Positions 1-8,997 are shown, counted from the stretch's first letter. The stretch is DNA of 64,000 nucleotides from an uncultured Alistipes sp. (GCA_937911745.1 CALDPX010000059.1:124001-188000); one strand, 5' to 3'. A program made the numbers and translations. The notes: generated by a model not told the origin, from the sequence alone.

Positions 1-168
1 ATTGGCGGAGGTTTGGAGTATTTTCCAACAGGAAAGAAAAATGTGCGCTTCCACGCTGCCGCAGCCTATACTTTCGGCAATGCAGTGCCTATGGCTGCAT
101 TGCAAGATGGGCACCTTTTGTTCCAAGCAGGTTTGACTTGGAGGGTTAATCTTTTGAGTAAAAATTAA
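1..168 (+). CDS. C-terminal end of an outer-membrane beta-barrel-like protein (partial)
   Basis: The first 55 codons of the window are open and end in TAA. Aromatic and polar residues alternate as in beta strands, with runs such as VRFHAAAAYTFGN and LLFQAGLTWRVNLL resembling the final strands of a bacterial barrel. The start lies outside the window, so neither signal peptide nor family can be judged. The last residue is Asn rather than the usual aromatic. A porin-like protein is the best guess. Confidence 0.55.
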   Translation: MGGGLEYFPTGKKNVRFHAAAAYTFGNAVPMAALQDGHLLFQAGLTWRVNLLSKN

Positions 169-185
169 TTACAATCGACTTCAAT

Positions 186-1334
186 ATGGCTACACCTCGA
201 CCAAAACATAGATTGAAAATGCCAAGTGGTATAGCTTGCTTGCTTGTTATCTTTCTAATTTTTGGCTATCTCGGCTCGAAGATGGGTACCGCCAATATGC
301 TCAATACGGTTATGAATACAGCGCACGACCTATTGCTTAATACGGTTTTTTACCTTATGGCAATATGTGTGATTACGGGTGCGTTGGGACGTATTTTTGT
401 AGAATTTGGCGTTGTAAAACTCTTTGAGAAACTCCTTCGACCACTGATGAAACCGCTATTTAACCTGCCCGGAGTGGCTTCGCTTGGTGCGGTTGTGACA
501 TTCCTTTCGGACAACCCTGCAATTATCTCGCTGGCTCAGGATAAACAATTTGCATCCTACTTCAAAAAATACCAATACATCTCTCTTACTAACTTCGGTA
601 CGGCGTTCGGTATGGGATTGTTGGTCATTGTCTTTATGGTAGGTCAGGGTTTCTTTGTGGAGCCTCTTGTGGGTTTTGTAGGAGCGATGGTAGGTTGCCT
701 TGTTTCTACTCGCATTATGCAGCGTTCGGTTATAAAGGCATATCCCCACTACCAATACGAGCCTGCGGTTGTGATACAGGAAGAGAAGAAAGAGGAGGAG
801 TTGGAGTATAAAAAACCTATGTTCCAGCGCATTCTCGACTCGCTGCTTGATGGTGGGCGCACGGGTGTGGATGTTGGTTTGGCAATTATCCCCGGTGTGC
901 TTATAATCTCTACACTCGTGATGATTCTTACCTTTGGTCCTTCGGCATCGGGCGAATATACAGGTGCTGCATACGAGGGTACGGAACTGTTGCCTTGGTT
1001 GGCAGGCAAGGTGAATTTCTTGTTTGATTGGCTCTTTGGTTTTGAGGACCCGCACTTGGTGGCATTCCCTATTACCGCTTTGGGTGCTGTGGGTGCTGCG
1101 CTGGGACTGGTACCTAACTTTATAGATGCAGGCTGGGTAGATGGTAACGCCATTGCAGTGTTTACGGCTATTGGTATGTGTTGGAGCGGCTATCTGAGCA
1201 CCCATACCGCAATGCTCGACACGCTCGGCTATCGCAGCCTCACCTCTAAGGCTATTGGAGCACACACCATTGGCGGTTTGGTTGCTGCTATTGTCGCCCA
1301 TTGGCTCTATATGCTCGTGGCGTTGTTTGTGTAG
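186..1334 (+). CDS. Nucleoside-recognition (Gate) domain membrane protein
   Basis: This 382-residue polytopic inner-membrane protein resembles the SpmA/SpmB-like nucleoside-recognition or Gate family, particularly the CD0519/CD1768-type proteins. Hydrophobic segments lie near residues 15-32, 52-70, 97-115, 138-175, 230-250 and 280-380. A polar charged loop rich in Glu and Lys sits around residues 195-215. The TFLSDNPAIISLAQD stretch near residue 105 is typical of the gate fold. The transported substrate is unknown for most of the family. It starts 17 bases after the preceding stop codon, so the two may be co-transcribed, and a hairpin terminator follows. Confidence 0.75.
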   Translation: MATPRPKHRLKMPSGIACLLVIFLIFGYLGSKMGTANMLNTVMNTAHDLLLNTVFYLMAICVITGALGRIFVEFGVVKLFEKLLRPLMKPLFNLPGVASLGAVVTFLSDNPAIISLAQDKQFASYFKKYQYISLTNFGTAFGMGLLVIVFMVGQGFFVEPLVGFVGAMVGCLVSTRIMQRSVIKAYPHYQYEPAVVIQEEKKEEELEYKKPMFQRILDSLLDGGRTGVDVGLAIIPGVLIISTLVMILTFGPSASGEYTGAAYEGTELLPWLAGKVNFLFDWLFGFEDPHLVAFPITALGAVGAALGLVPNFIDAGWVDGNAIAVFTAIGMCWSGYLSTHTAMLDTLGYRSLTSKAIGAHTIGGLVAAIVAHWLYMLVALFV

Positions 1335-1359
1335 GGTGAATTGCAGTATTAAATGTTTG

Positions 1360-1396
1360 AATCGCAGATTTCTGAGACAGGAATCTGCGATTTTTT
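1360..1396 (+). terminator. Rho-independent terminator after the Gate-domain gene
   Basis: An 11-base perfect stem (AATCGCAGATT / AATCTGCGATT) closes an 11-base loop and is followed by a T-rich run, 26 bases after the stop codon. Confidence 0.8.
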
Positions 1397-1471
1397 AATT
1401 TATTTCTACAAATAATCGAATAAAATAGGATATAAAAAAGAGTAAACGAGAATAGGATTGCCAAATTTTCG

Positions 1472-1479
1472 TATCTTTG
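1472..1479 (+). promoter_or_regulatory. Bacteroidota -7 promoter element for nadE
   Basis: TATCTTTG matches TAnnTTTG and lies 30 bases before the nadE ATG. No convincing -33 TTTG is visible at the usual distance. Confidence 0.5.
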
Positions 1480-1509
1480 CAAGAATTATTCCTATTTGTA
1501 TAAATAGAT

Positions 1510-3081
1510 ATGAAAATTGCAGTAGCTCAATTAAACTATGTGTGTGGCGATTTTGAATACAATAAGTTCAAAATCATCAATGCGATTACTCAGGCAAAAG
1601 AGCAGCATGCCGACCTTGTGGTATTTGCCGAAGAGGCAATTTGTGGCGTTCCTGCGCACTCCTTACTCGTAAGAGGTGGCTTTCTTGATAAGGCAGAGGA
1701 GGCTCTTGTAGAGATTGCTGCCTTTACAGAAAACATTGCGGTGTTGGTGGGTTTGCCCATTCATCGTAATGGCGGTACGGTGAGTGCCGCAGCTTTTATC
1801 CAAAATAGACGTATAAGACGTTATATAACTAAGCGTACGCTCCAATCCGATGTGGATGCCGCCTATCTTGTGACAGGTAGAGGACATGAATATATAAACG
1901 TGGCAGGCGAAAAGTTGGCAGTGGCAATCGGTAGCGACTTCCTTGCTGACCACGACTTTGCCGATGCGAGCACCATTGTTGTTATGGGAGCTGACCGCTA
2001 TCAACAAGGACGCATTGAAAAACGCTATGATAAGTTAGGCGAAAAAGCATATCTTGCTGATGCTAACGTACTATTTGTGAACCATGTTGGTGGCTCGTTG
2101 GAGATAGTCTATGATGGTTCTTCTGCATTTTTCAATGCCAAGGGTAAGGCGATCGCTTTGATGGGTAGTTTTGTGGAGGAGATTGCTTATGTGGATACAA
2201 AGCAAACCGAACAGACAGTTGAGGTACCATATCAGGACAAAATAGCCAATGTCTATCGCGCTCTTAAACTTGGTGTGAGCGACTATTTTGTCAAAAATAA
2301 TCTGAACAAGAAGGCTTGTATTGTACTGACGGGAGGTATTGATTCTTCGGTGGCTGCAACCATTCTTACGGATGCCCTGGGTAGGGATAGGGTGGTGGCT
2401 TTGCAAATGCCTTCGCGCTACTCCACCGATCACTCTGCCGAGGATGCCGAGATGTTGGCAAAGCAGTTGGGAATTGAACTTGTAACTATTCCGCTGAGCG
2501 ATATCTATCAAAGTAGCCTGGCAACTATTATCGACGCAATTGGTGCACCTGACCATCCAAAGTTGGAGGTGGACTTCCAATTACGACTTCGTACTGCGCT
2601 CTTTATGGCGGTATGTGAGCAAAGAGGGTATGTGCCTATCAATAGTGCAAATAAGACCGAACTCGCTGTCGGTGCGCTTACGCTCTATGGTGACACAAGC
2701 GGTATGCTTGGTGTGTTGGGTGATATCTATAAGAGCGATGTTTACGCTTTGGCTCGTTACATCAACTCTCGCAAAGAGGTTATTGCCGAACAAACTATGC
2801 TCAAAGCACCATCGTCTGAGATGCAGATTGAACAGGCAGGCGAGGATGCATTACCCCCATACGATGTTATTGATGCTATTCTCTACCGAATGCTTGAATG
2901 TTGGCAGGAACAAGACGAGATTATTGATGCTGGCTTTGAGGCAAGAGATGTGAAGATGGTACGACGACTTATCTACTCGGCCTTGGAAAAGATGCAACAA
3001 TTCTGCCCTGTTTTGGAGGTGTCGAGAGTGCCACTCGATAAGAGTTATGTGGATTTACCAACGTCGACAAGAGAGTTTTAG
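1510..3081 (+). CDS. nadE: NAD+ synthase with an N-terminal nitrilase-like domain lacking the catalytic Cys
   Basis: Makes NAD+ from deamido-NAD+ and ATP, the last step of NAD synthesis. Residues 1-250 are the amidase-like domain that normally frees ammonia from glutamine; residues 255-523 are the synthetase, with a TGGIDSS ATP loop, NKTELAVG and EDALPPYDVIDAIL. In the amidase domain the catalytic Glu (FAEE, E41) and Lys (ITKRTL, K108) are recognisable. The usual C-E-D-x-W strand is instead VAIGSDFL, with Gly141-Ser142 where Cys-Glu belong. At 523 residues it is slightly short for the family. The synthetase part looks intact. Use of free ammonia or of an external amidotransferase is an inference. 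Confidence 0.9.
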   Translation: MKIAVAQLNYVCGDFEYNKFKIINAITQAKEQHADLVVFAEEAICGVPAHSLLVRGGFLDKAEEALVEIAAFTENIAVLVGLPIHRNGGTVSAAAFIQNRRIRRYITKRTLQSDVDAAYLVTGRGHEYINVAGEKLAVAIGSDFLADHDFADASTIVVMGADRYQQGRIEKRYDKLGEKAYLADANVLFVNHVGGSLEIVYDGSSAFFNAKGKAIALMGSFVEEIAYVDTKQTEQTVEVPYQDKIANVYRALKLGVSDYFVKNNLNKKACIVLTGGIDSSVAATILTDALGRDRVVALQMPSRYSTDHSAEDAEMLAKQLGIELVTIPLSDIYQSSLATIIDAIGAPDHPKLEVDFQLRLRTALFMAVCEQRGYVPINSANKTELAVGALTLYGDTSGMLGVLGDIYKSDVYALARYINSRKEVIAEQTMLKAPSSEMQIEQAGEDALPPYDVIDAILYRMLECWQEQDEIIDAGFEARDVKMVRRLIYSALEKMQQFCPVLEVSRVPLDKSYVDLPTSTREF

Positions 3082-3135
3082 TAGGAATAGAAAGAGAATG
3101 CAAAGTAAATTTATAAGGTTAGAATAGTTAAGTTT

Positions 3136-3561
3136 ATGGCAAAGATAATGGAACACGAAGCCCGCATTGTGGCTGTCTACCCCGACGAGAAGAGGGTAGA
3201 GGCTGAGATGATGGTCAGTAGTGCTTGTGGCAATTGTAAGGCAAAAGCCGTGTGTGGTGGAGGCGAGAGTCAAGTGCGCCAAGTGAGTGCCTACACGGAC
3301 CACCCCGAAATATATAAGGTGGGTGATGAGGTTACAATTGCTATTGAGCAGATTATGGGTTTCAAGGCGATAATTTTCTCCTATATTGTACCACTTGTTG
3401 TAATGTTGCTGACATTGTTGCTGACTCATAGTCGCTATGGCGACTTGATTGCAGGATTGTCAGCATTGGGGTCTTGTGCTATCTATTTTGTGGTGCTTGC
3501 TTTTTTCCGCAAGAGGCTCGAAAAGGTTATTGTTTTTTCTGTTAGGAATAAATACTTTTAA
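3136..3561 (+). CDS. rseC: RseC/MucC family protein (SoxR-reducing system type)
   Basis: A 141-residue RseC-type membrane protein. The N-terminal soluble part carries the cysteine cluster SACGNCKAKAVCGGG near residues 33-47. Two transmembrane helices follow around residues 80-100 and 105-125. In gammaproteobacteria RseC is linked to sigma-E control and to reduction of SoxR together with Rnf. In Bacteroidota it is commonly the first gene of the rnf operon, as here, 12 bases before rnfB. A role in Rnf assembly or cluster handling is inferred from position. Confidence 0.85.
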   Translation: MAKIMEHEARIVAVYPDEKRVEAEMMVSSACGNCKAKAVCGGGESQVRQVSAYTDHPEIYKVGDEVTIAIEQIMGFKAIIFSYIVPLVVMLLTLLLTHSRYGDLIAGLSALGSCAIYFVVLAFFRKRLEKVIVFSVRNKYF

Positions 3562-3573
3562 GAAGATAGGATT

Positions 3574-4440
3574 ATGGGAAGTTTAGGAATAACTGTATTG
3601 GTGGTGAGCGGACTGGGTGCGTTGCTTGCACTCTTGCTGTTTGTCGTGGCAAAACAGTTCAAGGTTGAGGAAGATCCTCGCATTGACGAGGTGGAAAAGA
3701 TGTTGCCTGGTGCCAACTGTGGCGGATGCGGCTTCGCGGGATGTAGGGCTATGTCGGAGGCTCTTGTTAAACAGGATGATATATCTGCACTATATTGTCC
3801 CGTAGGTGGTGCTGAGTGCATGAAGAGTGTGGCATCTTATCTTGGCAAAGCGGCTGCCGAGCAAGAACCTAAGGTGGCTGTTGTACGCTGCGGTGGCTCG
3901 TGTGAAATGCGTCCCAAGATAAACCGCTTCGATGGTGCCTCTTCGTGCCTTGTAGCCTCTTCGCTCTATGCAGGCGATACGGGTTGCTCGTTTGGCTGCT
4001 TGGGATTGGGAGATTGCGTGGCTAAGTGCGAATTTGACGCTCTGCATATCAATCCTGCAACGGGACTGCCCGAAGTGGACGAAGAGAAATGTACTGCTTG
4101 TGGCGCTTGCGTCAAGGCATGCCCCAAGATGATTATCGAACTGAGAAAAAAGGCGCCTAAGGGTAGAAAAATATATGTTTCGTGCGTCAACAAGGCTAAG
4201 GGTGCCGTTGCACGCAAGGCTTGCAAGGTGGCTTGTATTGGCTGCGGTAAGTGCGCAAAGGTGTGCCCCTTCGATGCCATTACCGTGGAGAACAACCTCG
4301 CCTATATAGACTACACAAAATGTAAGATGTGCCGTAAGTGCGTGGCTGAGTGCCCAACGGGTGCTATTGTGGAAGTTGGTTTCCCTGCCCGCAAGGTGGA
4401 AACTACTGAACCTCAAACTCTAACTGCTAAAACCGAGTAG
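3574..4440 (+). CDS. rnfB: Rnf complex subunit B, multi-cluster ferredoxin
   Basis: RnfB passes electrons from reduced ferredoxin into the membrane Rnf complex, which drives ion export and NAD+ reduction. The protein has 288 residues. A single N-terminal membrane anchor covers residues 3-25. A four-Cys Fe-S module (GANCGGCGFAGC ... YCPVGG) lies around residues 45-80. Several ferredoxin-type CxxCxxCxxxCP motifs follow: CTACGACVKACP, CIGCGKCAKVCP and CKMCRKCVAECP. All cluster cysteines appear present. It is separated from rnfC by only five bases. Confidence 0.96.
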   Translation: MGSLGITVLVVSGLGALLALLLFVVAKQFKVEEDPRIDEVEKMLPGANCGGCGFAGCRAMSEALVKQDDISALYCPVGGAECMKSVASYLGKAAAEQEPKVAVVRCGGSCEMRPKINRFDGASSCLVASSLYAGDTGCSFGCLGLGDCVAKCEFDALHINPATGLPEVDEEKCTACGACVKACPKMIIELRKKAPKGRKIYVSCVNKAKGAVARKACKVACIGCGKCAKVCPFDAITVENNLAYIDYTKCKMCRKCVAECPTGAIVEVGFPARKVETTEPQTLTAKTE

Positions 4441-4445
4441 AACGT

Positions 4446-5783
4446 ATGAAAACATTTCCTATTGGCGGTATTCATCCGTCTGATTGCAAAGAGTATAGCA
4501 AAGAGGCTGCCATTGAGCGTTTTCCCATCCCCGAGGTCGTAACTATTCCCCTTTCACAACATATTGGCGCACCTGCGGTGGCTTGTGTCTCCAAGGGTGA
4601 TAGGGTGGTTGTTGGTCAGGTTATTGCCACTGCTGGTGGCTTTGTATCAAGCCCTATTCATTCCTCGGTGTCGGGTGTTGTTAAATCGGTGGATATGGCT
4701 ATCGATGCTCAGGGTAATCCCAAACCCTCTATCACTATTGCAGTGGAGGGTGATGAGTGGCAGACAAGTGTTGACCTCTCGCCTGAGTTGGTCAAGAGCA
4801 TAAATCTCTCCCCAAAAGAGATAGTAGAAAAAATTGCTAAAATGGGAGTTGTCGGTATGGGTGGTGCAACATTCCCTACACACGTCAAACTCTCTATTCC
4901 CGAAGGTAAAAAGGCGGAGTGTCTAATTATTAACGCCGTTGAATGCGAACCATATCTTACTGCGGACTACCGTGTGATGTTGGAGCAAGGCGAAAAATTG
5001 CTTGCGGGTGCTCGAATTTTGGCCAAAGCCATTGGCGTGGATAAGATATATGTTGGCATAGAGAATAATAAACCAGATGCGATAGCCCATCTTGAAAAAC
5101 TCGCAGGAGCATATTTAGAGGTGGAGATTGTTCCATTGAAGATGCGCTATCCACAAGGTGGAGAAAAACAACTTATTGCTGCTATCACTGGTCGTGAGGT
5201 ACCCAGCGGTAAGTTGCCTATTGATGTGGGTGCTGTGGTACAAAACGTAGGTACGGCATTGGCTGTCTATGAAGCGGTAGCAAAAAACAAGCCTCTTGTT
5301 GAGAGAGTTGTGACCGTTACGGGCTCAACACTCAAAGAACCCAAAAACCTTCTTGTGAGAATCGGTACGCCTATTAGTGCGCTTATCGATTACTGCGGAG
5401 GAATGGAGAATGTGGGTAAGGTCATTGCCGGAGGTCCCATGATGGGACGAGCAGTAAGTAACTTGGAGGCTCCTGTTACAAAGGGCACCTCTGGTGTGCT
5501 TCTGATGCCGACTGAGGAGTCGCTTCGTCACAGAGAGGGTGAATGTATTCGCTGCGCCAAGTGTGTGGATGCTTGCCCCATGGGACTGGAACCTTATTTG
5601 CTGAGCCAGCTTACCCAGAGAGGTGATTATGATGAATTGGAGCGTCATTGGATGGCAGATTGTATTGAGTGTGGTTGCTGCACCTTCTCTTGTCCCTCCT
5701 ACTTGCCACTTTTGGACTGGGTCCGCATTGGCAAAGCAGAAGTTATGAAACGAATCAGAGAGAGAGCGGCTGCCAAAAAGTAA
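4446..5783 (+). CDS. rnfC: Rnf complex subunit C, NADH/FMN and Fe-S subunit
   Basis: RnfC is the peripheral subunit that reduces NAD+; it resembles the NuoF flavin-binding fold. At 445 residues it is of standard length without the long Ala-rich tail of some proteobacterial forms. A Gly-rich nucleotide/flavin region (MGVVGMGGATFPTHVK) lies near residue 135. Two 4Fe-4S motifs, CIRCAKCVDACP and CIECGCCTFSCP, are near residues 365 and 405. An N-terminal biotinyl/lipoyl-like segment and a SLBB-like region fit the family. It sits between rnfB and rnfD in the usual order. Confidence 0.96.
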   Translation: MKTFPIGGIHPSDCKEYSKEAAIERFPIPEVVTIPLSQHIGAPAVACVSKGDRVVVGQVIATAGGFVSSPIHSSVSGVVKSVDMAIDAQGNPKPSITIAVEGDEWQTSVDLSPELVKSINLSPKEIVEKIAKMGVVGMGGATFPTHVKLSIPEGKKAECLIINAVECEPYLTADYRVMLEQGEKLLAGARILAKAIGVDKIYVGIENNKPDAIAHLEKLAGAYLEVEIVPLKMRYPQGGEKQLIAAITGREVPSGKLPIDVGAVVQNVGTALAVYEAVAKNKPLVERVVTVTGSTLKEPKNLLVRIGTPISALIDYCGGMENVGKVIAGGPMMGRAVSNLEAPVTKGTSGVLLMPTEESLRHREGECIRCAKCVDACPMGLEPYLLSQLTQRGDYDELERHWMADCIECGCCTFSCPSYLPLLDWVRIGKAEVMKRIRERAAAKK

Positions 5784-5819
5784 AGGCTGTTTAGTATAGA
5801 AAGAAAAACGAATAGAGAT

Positions 5820-6800
5820 ATGGAGAATCAAAAATTGGTTATTTCGCCTGCTCCGCACGTTCACGGCAAGAATGATACGAGGCGTATGATGGGCGATGTA
5901 CTTATTGCCCTGTTGCCTGCGCTTGTGGTGTCGGTGGTGGCATATGGTTGGCAATCATTTGTGGTGGTAGCCTTTGCAGTTGCTTGCTGCATACTTACCG
6001 AGTGGTTTGCTCAGAAGTTTTTGCTGCGTGGAGAGAACACTCTCGGCAATCTTTCGGCGATTGTAACGGGTGTGCTTTTGGGCTTTAATCTGCCTGCAAA
6101 CATTCCACTTGGACTGGTGGCAATAGGCTCGGTAGTGGCAATAGGTATTGGTAAGATGACCTTCGGCGGTTTGGGGAAGAACCCATTCAATCCTGCGCTT
6201 GTAGGTCGAGTGTTCCTGCTGGTGGCATTCCCGGTGGCTATGACCTCCTTCCCCGAGGCGGTGGGTGCTGTGAGTGGTGCAACTCCTCTTGCAATGGCCA
6301 AAGAGGCTCTGAAAGCAGGAGTTCCCGTAGCAGAGGTTGTGCAGAGTGTCAACTTTGCTGATATGTTTCTCGGTGCCAAAAGCGGCTCGCTTGGCGAGAT
6401 TTCGGTTGTGGCTCTACTTTTGGGCTTCGGTTGGTTGCTTTTTAGGAGAGTCATTTCGTGGCACATCCCCGTATGTGTTTTGGGTACTATGGCACTCTTT
6501 TCGGGAATTGCGTGGGCCATCTCGCCCGAAGAGTATATGTCGCCCTTGTTCCACCTGCTTAGTGGCGGTGCAGTGCTGGGTGCTGTGTTTATGGCTACCG
6601 ACTATGTGACTTCGCCAATGACTAAAAAAGGTATGGTTATCTATGCTATTGGTGTTGGTGTGATTACAATGCTTATTCGCTTATGGGGTCCATATCCCGA
6701 GGGTATGTCATTTGCCATCCTGATTATGAATTCGGTTGTGCCTCTGATTGATAAGTGGGTGCGTCCAAGGCGTTTCGGTGCGGTTAAATCTAAAAATTAA
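5820..6800 (+). CDS. rnfD: Rnf complex subunit D, covalent-FMN membrane subunit
   Basis: This 326-residue integral membrane protein is homologous to NqrB. About nine or ten hydrophobic helices cover most of its length. The motif SGATPLA near residue 150 contains the threonine that carries covalently bound FMN in characterised RnfD and NqrB. The glycine-rich FGGLGKNPFNPALVGR segment near residue 115 is also family-typical. It forms part of the ion-translocating core with RnfA, RnfE and RnfG. Its distant paralogue nqrB lies at 52.7-53.8 kb. Confidence 0.95.
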   Translation: MENQKLVISPAPHVHGKNDTRRMMGDVLIALLPALVVSVVAYGWQSFVVVAFAVACCILTEWFAQKFLLRGENTLGNLSAIVTGVLLGFNLPANIPLGLVAIGSVVAIGIGKMTFGGLGKNPFNPALVGRVFLLVAFPVAMTSFPEAVGAVSGATPLAMAKEALKAGVPVAEVVQSVNFADMFLGAKSGSLGEISVVALLLGFGWLLFRRVISWHIPVCVLGTMALFSGIAWAISPEEYMSPLFHLLSGGAVLGAVFMATDYVTSPMTKKGMVIYAIGVGVITMLIRLWGPYPEGMSFAILIMNSVVPLIDKWVRPRRFGAVKSKN

Positions 6801-6815
6801 AGGAGGACATGAGAG

Positions 6816-7796
6816 ATGAAAAGTTCGCTTAGAAATATGGTTTTGATGCTCTTTGTCATCGCTTTGGTCTGCTCGGCTGCCGTGGCAGTGGTATATGATG
6901 TGACCAAAGAACCCATTCAAAGGGCACAAGAACAAAAAGTTATTAATGCACTGAGATGTGTGTTGCCCGAATTTGATAACGAGCCTGCAAAAGAGGAGCG
7001 TGGAGGTTGTTATGTCTACGAGGCTACGTTGGATGGCGAGGTTGTCGGTTATGCCATCGAGAGTACCTCACCCAACGGTTTTAGTGGAGATGTGACGCTG
7101 ATGATAGGTGTTACCGTTGATGGAACGATATACAATATAGAGGTGCTTGCTCAGGCAGAGACCCCTGGTTTGGGTGCCAATATGAAGAATGAGGATAATG
7201 CACTTCTGGGTAGTTTCAAAGGCAAGAAGGGGTCGGAGATGACTATGACTGTCAAGAAAGATGGAGGTGATGTTGATGCCCTTACGGCTGCAACTATTTC
7301 TTCCAGAGCGTATTCGGAGGCAGTGGCCATGGCTTATGAGACCTATAAGAGTGTTGCCGAGGAAGCGGAGGCTGCTAAGTTTAATCCTGCCGTAGTACTG
7401 CCCGAGTGTGACGAGATTTTCGCCTCGGAGATAGAGGGTGTAGTGGTCTATACTGCAACCCACGAGGGACACGCAGTTGGTTATGCTATTGAGGGAGCCT
7501 CGGAGAACGGCTTTAATGGCATAGTGAGGTTGCTTGTTGGCTTTGAGCCCGACGGACGTATCCTGAATGTGGAGGTGTTGGAGCAAAACGAGACCCCAGG
7601 ATTGGGTACCAAAATGTGTGAAGAAGATAATGCACTTGTGATGAGCCTTAGGGGAAAACGCGCCTCGCGCGTACGTTTTGCACTGAGTTCGGAGGGAGGC
7701 TCTGTCGACGCTCTCTCGTCGGCTACTATATCGTCGAGGGCTTATGTGGAGGCTGTTGAGTCGGCATACGAAGTTTTCAAGAAAATTCACCTATAA
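6816..7796 (+). CDS. rnfG: Rnf complex subunit G with two tandem FMN-binding domains
   Basis: RnfG normally has about 200 residues: one membrane anchor and one FMN-binding domain with FMN attached to the last Thr of an S/T-G-A-T motif. This protein has 326 residues and carries the domain twice. After an anchor at residues 7-27, domain 1 (about 65-178) has VGYAIESTSPNGFSG, ETPGLGANM and DALTAATISSRA with Thr160. Domain 2 (about 208-325) has VGYAIEGASENGFNG, ETPGLGTKM and DALSSATISSRA with Thr304. Both keep the acceptor threonine, but the motif glycine is replaced by Ala or Ser. AGGAGG nine bases upstream supports the start. Whether both domains carry flavin is unknown. Confidence 0.93.
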   Translation: MKSSLRNMVLMLFVIALVCSAAVAVVYDVTKEPIQRAQEQKVINALRCVLPEFDNEPAKEERGGCYVYEATLDGEVVGYAIESTSPNGFSGDVTLMIGVTVDGTIYNIEVLAQAETPGLGANMKNEDNALLGSFKGKKGSEMTMTVKKDGGDVDALTAATISSRAYSEAVAMAYETYKSVAEEAEAAKFNPAVVLPECDEIFASEIEGVVVYTATHEGHAVGYAIEGASENGFNGIVRLLVGFEPDGRILNVEVLEQNETPGLGTKMCEEDNALVMSLRGKRASRVRFALSSEGGSVDALSSATISSRAYVEAVESAYEVFKKIHL

Positions 7797-7809
7797 AATA
7801 GTTTGATAT

Positions 7810-8400
7810 ATGGGCAAGAATTTAAGATATTTTACAGATGGACTAATCAAGAATAACCCGACATTTGTGTTGGTTCTTGGTATGTGCCCTACGTTGGCTA
7901 CTACTACTTCGGCAGCCAATGGTTTGGGAATGGGAGTGGCAACACTTTTTGTGCTTGTGATGAGCAATATCGTTATTTCGCTACTTAAAAATGTTATCCC
8001 TGACAAAGTACGCATCCCCGCCTACATTGTGGTTATATCGTCATTTGTGACCGTTGTGCAGTTACTTATGCAGGCATATGTGCAGGATTTATACAACACT
8101 CTGGGTGTGTTTATTCCGCTGATTGTTGTGAATTGCATCATCCTCGGTAGGGCAGAGGCTTTCGCCTCGAAACACAATGTGTGGGAGTCTGCATTGGATG
8201 GCTTGGGCATCGGCTTGGGCTTTACGTTGGCTCTGACACTCATCGGTATGGTGCGCGAGGTGTTGGGTGGAGGCTCCATCTTCGGTCTGGACATATGGCA
8301 GGGCGATGGTGCGCTCATTTTCATCCTTTCACCAGGTGCATTCTTTGTTCTGGGTTACCTAATGATTGTTTTCCGCAAACTTACCACTAAAAAAGCATAA
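7810..8400 (+). CDS. rnfE: Rnf complex subunit E, membrane subunit
   Basis: RnfE (196 residues, six predicted helices) is one of the two small paralogous membrane subunits of Rnf and is homologous to NqrD. The opening contains NPTFVLVLGMCPTLATTTSA, matching the NP..V..LG.C..LA signature whose cysteine helps bind an intramembrane iron centre between RnfA and RnfE. The central VNCIILGRAEAFAS and EVLGGGSIFG motifs are family hallmarks. It follows rnfG by 13 bases and precedes rnfA by five. Confidence 0.95.
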   Translation: MGKNLRYFTDGLIKNNPTFVLVLGMCPTLATTTSAANGLGMGVATLFVLVMSNIVISLLKNVIPDKVRIPAYIVVISSFVTVVQLLMQAYVQDLYNTLGVFIPLIVVNCIILGRAEAFASKHNVWESALDGLGIGLGFTLALTLIGMVREVLGGGSIFGLDIWQGDGALIFILSPGAFFVLGYLMIVFRKLTTKKA

Positions 8401-8405
8401 AGACT

Positions 8406-8978
8406 ATGGAGTTATTTGCAATTATTATCGGTTCTATCTTTGCGAACAACGTAGTTTTTTCGCAATCGCTCGGTATATGTCCCTTCTTGGGTGTGTCTAA
8501 TAAGGTGGGTACCGCCGCAGGTATGGGTGCTGCCGTTACATTCGTTATGGCAATCTCGTCGCTTGTGGTGTGGATGCTCCAAGAGTATGTACTCGTACCC
8601 CTGAGTATGGAGTATATGCAGACCATTGTGTTTATTTTGGTAATTGCCGCATTGGTACAGATGGTGGAAATTGTGCTGAAAAAGATTTCCCCCTCGCTCT
8701 ATCAGGCTCTGGGTATATTCCTGCCTCTGATTACAACCAACTGTGCAGTGTTGGGTGTGGCACTTCTGCTTGTTCAGAAGGAGTATAATCTCTTGGAGTC
8801 GGTGGTTTATGCGACCTCCACAGCTCTTGGTTTTGCTCTGGCGCTGGTTATTATGGCGGGTATTCGCGAAAGGTTGGAGATTGTTGGAGTTCCCAAAGGG
8901 GTTAAGGGAGTACCTATCGCGCTCATTACGGCAGGTATTTTGGCTATGGCGTTTATGGGTTTCTCCGGTTTGGTATAA
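8406..8978 (+). CDS. rnfA: Rnf complex subunit A, membrane subunit
   Basis: RnfA (190 residues, six predicted helices) is homologous to NqrE and pairs with RnfE in the membrane. It contains NNVVFSQSLGICPFLGVS, with the Cys expected to bind iron, and TTNCAVLGVALL in the half-repeat with inverted topology. GIRERLE near residue 155 is a conserved loop. It is the last gene of the operon and is followed 22 bases later by a strong hairpin terminator. Confidence 0.95.
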   Translation: MELFAIIIGSIFANNVVFSQSLGICPFLGVSNKVGTAAGMGAAVTFVMAISSLVVWMLQEYVLVPLSMEYMQTIVFILVIAALVQMVEIVLKKISPSLYQALGIFLPLITTNCAVLGVALLLVQKEYNLLESVVYATSTALGFALALVIMAGIRERLEIVGVPKGVKGVPIALITAGILAMAFMGFSGLV

Positions 8979-8997
8979 ACTCCATAGCAGTGCTATA

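Noticed and set aside
456..1301. A 281-codon minus-strand frame opposite the Gate-domain gene
   Set aside because: Antisense shadow of a clear membrane-protein gene; His/Arg/Cys-rich composition is unlike the real proteins.
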